Below are positions 5,722 to 9,206 of a stretch of 9,206 nucleotides of DNA, one piece after another. Source of the stretch: Caryophanales bacterium UBA6356 (lineage in GTDB: Bacteria > Bacillota_I > Bacilli_A > RFN20 > CAG-826); the NCBI GenBank assembly GCA_002440125.1, contig DJRQ01000011.1, positions 1-9,206 on the forward strand, read 5' to 3'. The first letter of the stretch is position 1. Each line of letters opens with the position of its first letter. A program made the position numbers and the translations under genes. The notes beneath the pieces were generated by a model. It made no database searches. It saw only the letters and a list, made by a program, of their open reading frames with translations, and had not been told where the DNA came from.

Positions 5722-6750
5722 ATGGAAAAAATACTGATTTCAGCTTGTTTGCTTGGCGATAAAACAAAATACGACGGCGGCGACAATTATTGGCCATTCG
5801 TCGAAAAGCTCAAGAAAAAATACGTCCTTATCCCCTTTTGCCCGGAAATTGAGGGCGGTTTAAAGGTCCCTAGAACCCCAAGCGAGATCCAAAAAGACGG
5901 ATCGGTTCTTTCAAAAGACGGCTTAGACGTCACAAAGAATTTCGTCGAAGGTGCCGAAAAAGCCTTCCAAGCCTGCCGTTTTTTCGGCGTAAGCCTCGCC
6001 ATATTGAAAGATGGGTCCCCGAGTTGCGGCTCGCGAAAAATATACGACGGCACTTTTAAGGGAAACAAAATCGATGGCCTTGGCATCACGGCAAGACGCC
6101 TCATCGCCAGTGGCATCAAAGTCTATTCCTCGACCGACAATCTCGAATTCCTTCTTGGCGAAAGCGAAGAAACCAAAGAACGCCGCAAGGAAAGAAACAT
6201 CGAAAAGGAAAACCTTAAGAAAGAGGAAAGGGCGAACAAAAGAGAAAAGCGAGAAAAAACGACCTCTTCTTCTAAAGAAGAGAAGATCGAAAGGATACCT
6301 CGTTTCCATAGCAAAAAATACGATGAGAATGGGCATTCCTTCCATAAAAAGCCCTATCGTTCCTTCGAAAAGAAAAAAGGATATGGATCTTTGGATGAAG
6401 TTCGACATTCCTTTGGGAAGAAGCGTTCCTTTCGAAGAACCTCTTTCAAAAAGGATGGATTTTCTAAAGAGGAATTCGGCAAGAAGGACTTCCATAAGAG
6501 GCCTTATAAGAAAGACGGCTTCCATAAAGATGGATTTAAGAAAGAAGGATTCCGAAAGGATTTCTCTAAGAAATACGATGGTGAAAGGGGTTTTGGAAAG
6601 AAACCCTACCAAAAGAAAGGCGATTCCTATCGCAAGGAAGGCTACAAAAAGAGCTATGGCCCTAAAAAATCTTTTGGAGCCAAAAATAGCTATCACGAAC
6701 ATAGAAGCTTCTCAAAAGGAAAAAGCTTTCGAAAGAAAGGCGACGAATAA
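5722..6750 (+). CDS. DUF523 protein with a long basic, aromatic, Gly-rich tail
   Basis: The protein has 342 residues. Residues 1-147 are a DUF523 domain: ILISACLLG (4-12), KYDGG (16-20), CPEIEGGLKVPR (40-51), ILKDGSPSCGSRKIYDG (94-110), DGLGITA (118-124) and VYSST (134-138). The domain's biochemical role is not known to me; its conserved cysteines suggest metal or redox chemistry. Here Cys9, Cys40 and Cys102 remain, but the second Cys of the usual CLLGxxCRYDG is Thr (CLLGDKTKYDG). Residues 148-190 are a charged, helix-like linker. Residues about 190-340 repeat short [F/Y]xKK-[D/E]-G-[F/Y] units, like the RNA-binding tails of DEAD-box helicases and some rRNA-modifying enzymes. DUF523 proteins commonly stop near 150 residues, so the tail is extra. 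RNA binding is inference. The start is fixed by the conserved N-terminus. The mRNA appears leaderless and the gene is transcribed divergently from the protease operon. Confidence 0.88.
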   Translation: MEKILISACLLGDKTKYDGGDNYWPFVEKLKKKYVLIPFCPEIEGGLKVPRTPSEIQKDGSVLSKDGLDVTKNFVEGAEKAFQACRFFGVSLAILKDGSPSCGSRKIYDGTFKGNKIDGLGITARRLIASGIKVYSSTDNLEFLLGESEETKERRKERNIEKENLKKEERANKREKREKTTSSSKEEKIERIPRFHSKKYDENGHSFHKKPYRSFEKKKGYGSLDEVRHSFGKKRSFRRTSFKKDGFSKEEFGKKDFHKRPYKKDGFHKDGFKKEGFRKDFSKKYDGERGFGKKPYQKKGDSYRKEGYKKSYGPKKSFGAKNSYHEHRSFSKGKSFRKKGDE

Positions 6751-6768
6751 AAAGAGCCGACCGCCTCT
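6746..6768 (-). terminator. Candidate terminator of the transporter/kinase operon
   Basis: On the minus strand AGAGGC-GGTC-GGCTCT forms a short stem with one mismatch (6768-6753), running straight into TTTTATT. It starts three bases after the kinase stop codon and its T run overlaps the stop codon of the convergent DUF523 gene. The stem is short, so the call is moderate. No separate terminator for the plus-strand gene is visible in the 20-bp gap. Confidence 0.4.
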
Positions 6769-6770
6769 AT

Positions 6771-7247
6771 CTAGTTCCAATATTCCACTTTGACCTCGTC
6801 GAACATTTTGGCCACTTCAGGGGAGGGATCGACATAGGCTTTAATCATCTCATCCATCACTTTTTCAGGCACCCATTTCTCTTTGACGCGCATTTTGTTC
6901 TGCTTATAGCAAATGCCGTAATCGTGCATTTTGATCATGAACAAGAGAGAATGGTCGTAGCCTTTTAGCCGTTCCATGTAGTAACGTCGCCGATAGTCTT
7001 CGAGGAATATGGAATCCTCAATAACCGTGCAATCGCTATACTTTTGAAAGAGAAGATTGCTTTGACGAATCATCTCGTCATAGATGATTTCCATCCGCTT
7101 AGGAAAAACAAGATAGGATCCGGTTATTTGCTTCCGCGTCTCATCGGTATCGATGATAAAAACGTTTTTATGGTTTTTTTGATAAGCTCGGCACCAGGTG
7201 CTTTTCCCACTTCCCGGTATACCCGCCATAAGAATGAGGTTCTTCAT
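6771..7247 (-). CDS. Small P-loop kinase, polynucleotide-kinase/AAA_33 type
   Basis: This is a 158-residue single-domain NTP-binding protein. The Walker A motif GIPGSGKST is at 9-17 right after the first strand (MKNLILMA). IIDTDETRK (31-39) supplies the Asp residues expected of a kinase active site, VIEDSIF (75-81) is the second acidic strand, and NKMR (117-120) followed by VPEKVMDEMIKAYVDPSPE (126-144) resembles the lid and C-terminal region of T4 polynucleotide-kinase-like phosphotransferases. It should move the gamma phosphate of ATP to a hydroxyl; whether the acceptor is RNA, DNA or a metabolite is unknown. The ATG at 7247 is preferred because the longer frame adds 25 His/Arg-rich residues out of the permease coding region. 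Start and permease stop share one base (TAATG) with only a weak GAGAAAG upstream, pointing to coupling. A zeta-toxin-like role is possible but no antitoxin neighbour is seen. Confidence 0.85.
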   Translation of the reverse strand: MKNLILMAGIPGSGKSTWCRAYQKNHKNVFIIDTDETRKQITGSYLVFPKRMEIIYDEMIRQSNLLFQKYSDCTVIEDSIFLEDYRRRYYMERLKGYDHSLLFMIKMHDYGICYKQNKMRVKEKWVPEKVMDEMIKAYVDPSPEVAKMFDEVKVEYWN

Positions 7248-8158
7248 TAGACAAGTTTCTTTCTCAAAACGCTCGAGATGCCGTTTATGCCGATGACAAG
7301 AATCAGAATGCCAATGATGCACGCGCCAAGATTATGGTAATGGTTGGCTTCGGTGGAAAGGTAGTAGCCTATGCCGCCATCCACCCCAAGGACGATGCCG
7401 AGAATCGTCGCCGTGCGGATATTGATATCGAAACGGTAAAGGGCCACGGAAACGAGGTTCGGCCGAACTTGCGGCAAAACGGCAAGATGGATTTGCTGCC
7501 ATTTGCTCGCCCCGCAAGCAAGGACCCCTTCCATCGGTTCTTTTTGGATGCCATCGATTTGATCGGCATAGAGCTTTCCGATCATCCCGATGGAATGGAC
7601 GCCAATGACCAAGATGCCAGAAATATAGCTAAAGCCAGAGAACATGACCAAAATCAGGGCAAAGATGATTTCGGGGAATGTGCGAATGGCAATAAGCATT
7701 ATCTCGAAGGGCCATGCGAGTTTGCCAAAAATTTTATGGGAGGCAAGAAGACCGAAAGGAATCGCCACGATAGAAGCGAACAAGGTTCCGATATAGGCGA
7801 TGCCGAAGGTCTTGATGATAAACCACAGCACGCTTTCGCTCCAAACATAGTCCCCATAGCCGAAGAAGAAAGACCAATCCGGATCCAAAAGAAGGCCAAG
7901 GTTCACGAAGCCTTGTTTGATGTTTCCGCCAATTTCGAATTCTTCGTTCATGTTCAGATCGAAGTGCAAGAAGAAGAAGACGAAGATAAGCGCCAAAAAG
8001 AAAAGCAGATTGACAAGCCAATTCCTAGGACGTTTCTTAAAGGCTTCTTCGGTAGATGCGAAAGCTTTCGCCTGACGAGAAGTGATTTGATCCATCACAA
8101 ACATCGTCAAGGTGGCCAAGATCAAGAAAATAGAGCTTATGCCAAAAGTGAGTTTCAT
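7247..8158 (-). CDS. phnE: PhnE-like ABC transporter permease, second of the pair
   Basis: This is a 303-residue inner-membrane permease of the phosphonate/phosphite import family. Hydrophobic segments lie at about 4-22, 48-66, 112-138, 150-173, 178-195 and 276-296. The cytoplasmic EAA-type loop that docks on the ATPase is at about 207-262: EGVLACGASKWQQIHLAVLP (210-229), then YRFDINIRTATILGIV and DGGIG (260-264), the family's signature ending. The ATG at 8158 has AGGGAG nine bases upstream and overlaps the stop of the first permease as ATGA. It should pair with that permease as a heterodimer. Orthologues import phosphonate, phosphite or related anions, and mycoplasma p37-system relatives have been linked to thiamine, so the substrate is not settled by these sequences. 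Confidence 0.9.
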   Translation of the reverse strand: MKLTFGISSIFLILATLTMFVMDQITSRQAKAFASTEEAFKKRPRNWLVNLLFFLALIFVFFFLHFDLNMNEEFEIGGNIKQGFVNLGLLLDPDWSFFFGYGDYVWSESVLWFIIKTFGIAYIGTLFASIVAIPFGLLASHKIFGKLAWPFEIMLIAIRTFPEIIFALILVMFSGFSYISGILVIGVHSIGMIGKLYADQIDGIQKEPMEGVLACGASKWQQIHLAVLPQVRPNLVSVALYRFDINIRTATILGIVLGVDGGIGYYLSTEANHYHNLGACIIGILILVIGINGISSVLRKKLV

Positions 8159-9123
8159 CTTGATTTTCTCCCTAACGCATTGGAAATAAGTTGCAAAAGG
8201 ATGACTTCGACGAAAAGGGGAATCATCATGGCGCCGATTTTATCGTAGTAACCGGCCCCATAATTGTTTTTCAAAGCGAAGCCATATCCTCCTGCGCCGA
8301 CATAGCCCAAGATGACGGAAGCACGGATGTTGATTTCGAAAGTGTAAAGAAGGTTCGCCAAGAACATCGGCTGAACTTCCGGATGAACGCCAAGAACGAC
8401 GCATTGGAGGGTATTGCCGCCATTGCTTCTTATCGCTTCGAAAGGGGACATTTCCACGGTTTCGACGTATTCATACATCATTTGATACATGATGCCGAGG
8501 GTAAAAATGACAATGGAGACGATGCCAGTAACCAAAGAAGCGCCGAAGAAAAGGCGAAGAATGAGAGCCAAAACGAGTTGGGGAATGGTTCGTAGGATAT
8601 CGTTAAAAAGGCGAATCGGCGTGCGAACGAAGCGATTCCGATTGATGTTCTGAGCGCAAAGATAATAAACAGGGACGGAAATGATGCCGCCTATAATCGT
8701 TCCTAAGAAACACATTTCATTGGTGGACCAGATGTCCTTGATGGCCGTCCCCCACATGTAATTCCAATAAGCGTCCCAAGTCTTAAGGGAATTGGGCAAG
8801 GGATTGAACATCTTTTGGAAAATAGCGCCCAGTTGGTCCCACTTAAAGCCATTGAAGGTTCCAAAATCAATGGTAAAAAAGCAAGCGAAAAGAAGACCAA
8901 TAACGACGAAAAGGGAAACAAAAAGCACAATAGGTTTCTTTTTCCTTATCGCCCTCATCGCGGAACCGTCTTGGTCCAAAGAGAGGTCCACAGTCACATC
9001 GCGATAAAAATACTTATCGATGAAAGCTTTCTTTTTGGCCATCCTCTTTTGCTTTTTCCTATAGGACTCTATCTTTTTTTGTTCGGCGGCCGCGTATTCT
9101 TCAGAAGGAAGTTGATTGCTCAT
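8155..9123 (-). CDS. phnE: PhnE-like ABC transporter permease, first of the pair
   Basis: This is a 322-residue permease with membrane segments at about 63-84, 134-157, 175-194, 198-216 and 296-313. The ATPase-docking loop lies at about 223-281: EMSPFEAIRSNGG (224-236), then HPEVQPMFLANLLYTFEINI (247-266) and ILGYVGAGGYG (271-281), the family signature. The first 62 residues are cytoplasmic, highly charged and Lys-rich, longer than the short N-terminus I would expect for PhnE. The ATG at 9123 has AGGAGGG six bases upstream and overlaps the ATPase stop (ATGA). With the second permease it should form the membrane channel of the importer. Confidence 0.92.
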   Translation of the reverse strand: MSNQLPSEEYAAAEQKKIESYRKKQKRMAKKKAFIDKYFYRDVTVDLSLDQDGSAMRAIRKKKPIVLFVSLFVVIGLLFACFFTIDFGTFNGFKWDQLGAIFQKMFNPLPNSLKTWDAYWNYMWGTAIKDIWSTNEMCFLGTIIGGIISVPVYYLCAQNINRNRFVRTPIRLFNDILRTIPQLVLALILRLFFGASLVTGIVSIVIFTLGIMYQMMYEYVETVEMSPFEAIRSNGGNTLQCVVLGVHPEVQPMFLANLLYTFEINIRASVILGYVGAGGYGFALKNNYGAGYYDKIGAMMIPLFVEVILLQLISNALGRKSR

Positions 9124-9206
9124 TGTTCGCCCTCCTTTTTTTCCTCAAGCCCAAGATTCTCGTTCTTATTCAAAGCGCGGCCATAGATTTTCATCGTCAC
9201 TTCATC
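9120..9206 (-). CDS. phnC: C-terminal end of a PhnC-like ABC transporter ATPase (partial)
   Basis: The window opens inside this gene and only 28 codons and the TGA are visible. The visible protein begins DEVTMKIYGRALNKNE; the pattern of an acidic residue, a hydrophobic one and then IYG is how PhnC-type ATPases commonly end. A charged tail of about 19 residues ending EEKKEGEQ follows. Its TGA overlaps the ATG of the first permease (ATGA), and that gene's ribosome site lies within its last codons. Identity rests on this short match plus position before two PhnE permeases. Walker motifs are outside the window. Confidence 0.75.
   Translation of the reverse strand, partial: DEVTMKIYGRALNKNENLGLEEKKEGEQ

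Noticed and set aside
6440..6700. Repetitive DNA in the DUF523 tail considered as a CRISPR array or tandem repeat
   Set aside because: Repeats are short, degenerate and in codon frame, with no regular spacer; they encode a repetitive protein.
5923..6702. Long open frame (259 codons) on the minus strand opposite the DUF523 gene
   Set aside because: It is antisense to a well-supported gene, its product is a low-complexity Phe/Leu/Arg run mirroring the Lys/Phe-rich sense codons, and it has no ribosome site.
6011..6793. Open frame of 260 codons on the plus strand in another frame of the DUF523 gene
   Set aside because: It is a frame shadow of the AAA/GAA-rich tail, with Lys/Arg/Ser low complexity and no family motif.
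6771..7247. Toxin-antitoxin pair with the kinase as a zeta-like toxin
   Set aside because: No small epsilon-like partner gene is adjacent; the neighbours are a permease and a convergent DUF523 gene.
7248..7322. N-terminal extension of the kinase with a His/Cys-rich start that could look like a metal site
   Set aside because: These codons are an out-of-frame reading of the permease's end; the kinase fold begins at MKNLILMAG and its ATG is in the typical stop/start overlap.
7334..8248. Open frame of 304 codons on the plus strand across the second permease
   Set aside because: It lies antisense to a gene with clear PhnE signatures; the charged, pattern-free product and lack of a ribosome site mark it as a shadow.
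8191..8595. Open frame of 134 codons on the plus strand opposite the first permease
   Set aside because: Antisense shadow, no ribosome site and no recognisable sequence.

Overview
The window looks like a chromosomal segment of a low-to-moderate GC Gram-positive bacterium (Bacillota, probably a gut Bacilli/Erysipelotrichia-type or Mollicutes-related lineage). The signs are AGGAGG-type ribosome sites, a lipobox lipoprotein, a secreted protein with a C-terminal membrane anchor and a short Lys tail, and very tight gene packing. TGA is the stop codon of three genes (TrmH-like, first permease, ATPase remnant) and Trp is written TGG, so the standard bacterial code applies and not the mycoplasma UGA=Trp code. 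The taxonomic placement is inference.

Layout. Positions 1-297 hold no convincing intact gene, only a short start-less open stretch on the minus strand. A clear minus-strand terminator (298-329) ends a large, apparently monocistronic surface-protein gene (347-2941, -). This gene has a signal peptide, four beta-rich carbohydrate-binding-like modules, a Cys/His repeat region and a C-terminal transmembrane anchor. Its upstream region (2942-3110) carries an inverted repeat directly against the ribosome site, a short direct repeat and a weak possible terminator.

Next, reading right to left, is a three-gene minus-strand operon: a YgjP/DUF45-like zinc metalloprotease (4911-5579), a TrmH/SpoU-family RNA 2'-O-methyltransferase (4187-4948, overlapping the protease by 38 nt) and a lipoprotein (3111-4190, ATGA overlap). 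Divergent from it, on the plus strand, is a DUF523 protein (5722-6750) with a roughly 190-residue Lys/Phe/Gly-rich tail. A TATAAT box six bases before its ATG suggests a leaderless mRNA.

Convergent with it is a minus-strand ABC-transporter operon entering from the right edge: the end of a PhnC-like ATPase (9120-9206, partial), two PhnE-like permeases (8155-9123 and 7247-8158) and a small P-loop kinase (6771-7247). These genes are joined by 4-nt, 4-nt and 1-nt stop/start overlaps. The ATPase and two permeases should form an importer of the phosphonate/phosphite (or mycoplasma p37-type) family. The substrate-binding protein is not in the window and is probably upstream of the ATPase. The last gene is a polynucleotide-kinase-like or small-molecule kinase whose start codon is fused to the permease stop codon, hinting at a function linked to the imported substrate.

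Most notable for follow-up are the DUF523 protein with its RNA-helicase-like basic tail and probable leaderless start, the transporter-coupled kinase, and the modular surface protein.
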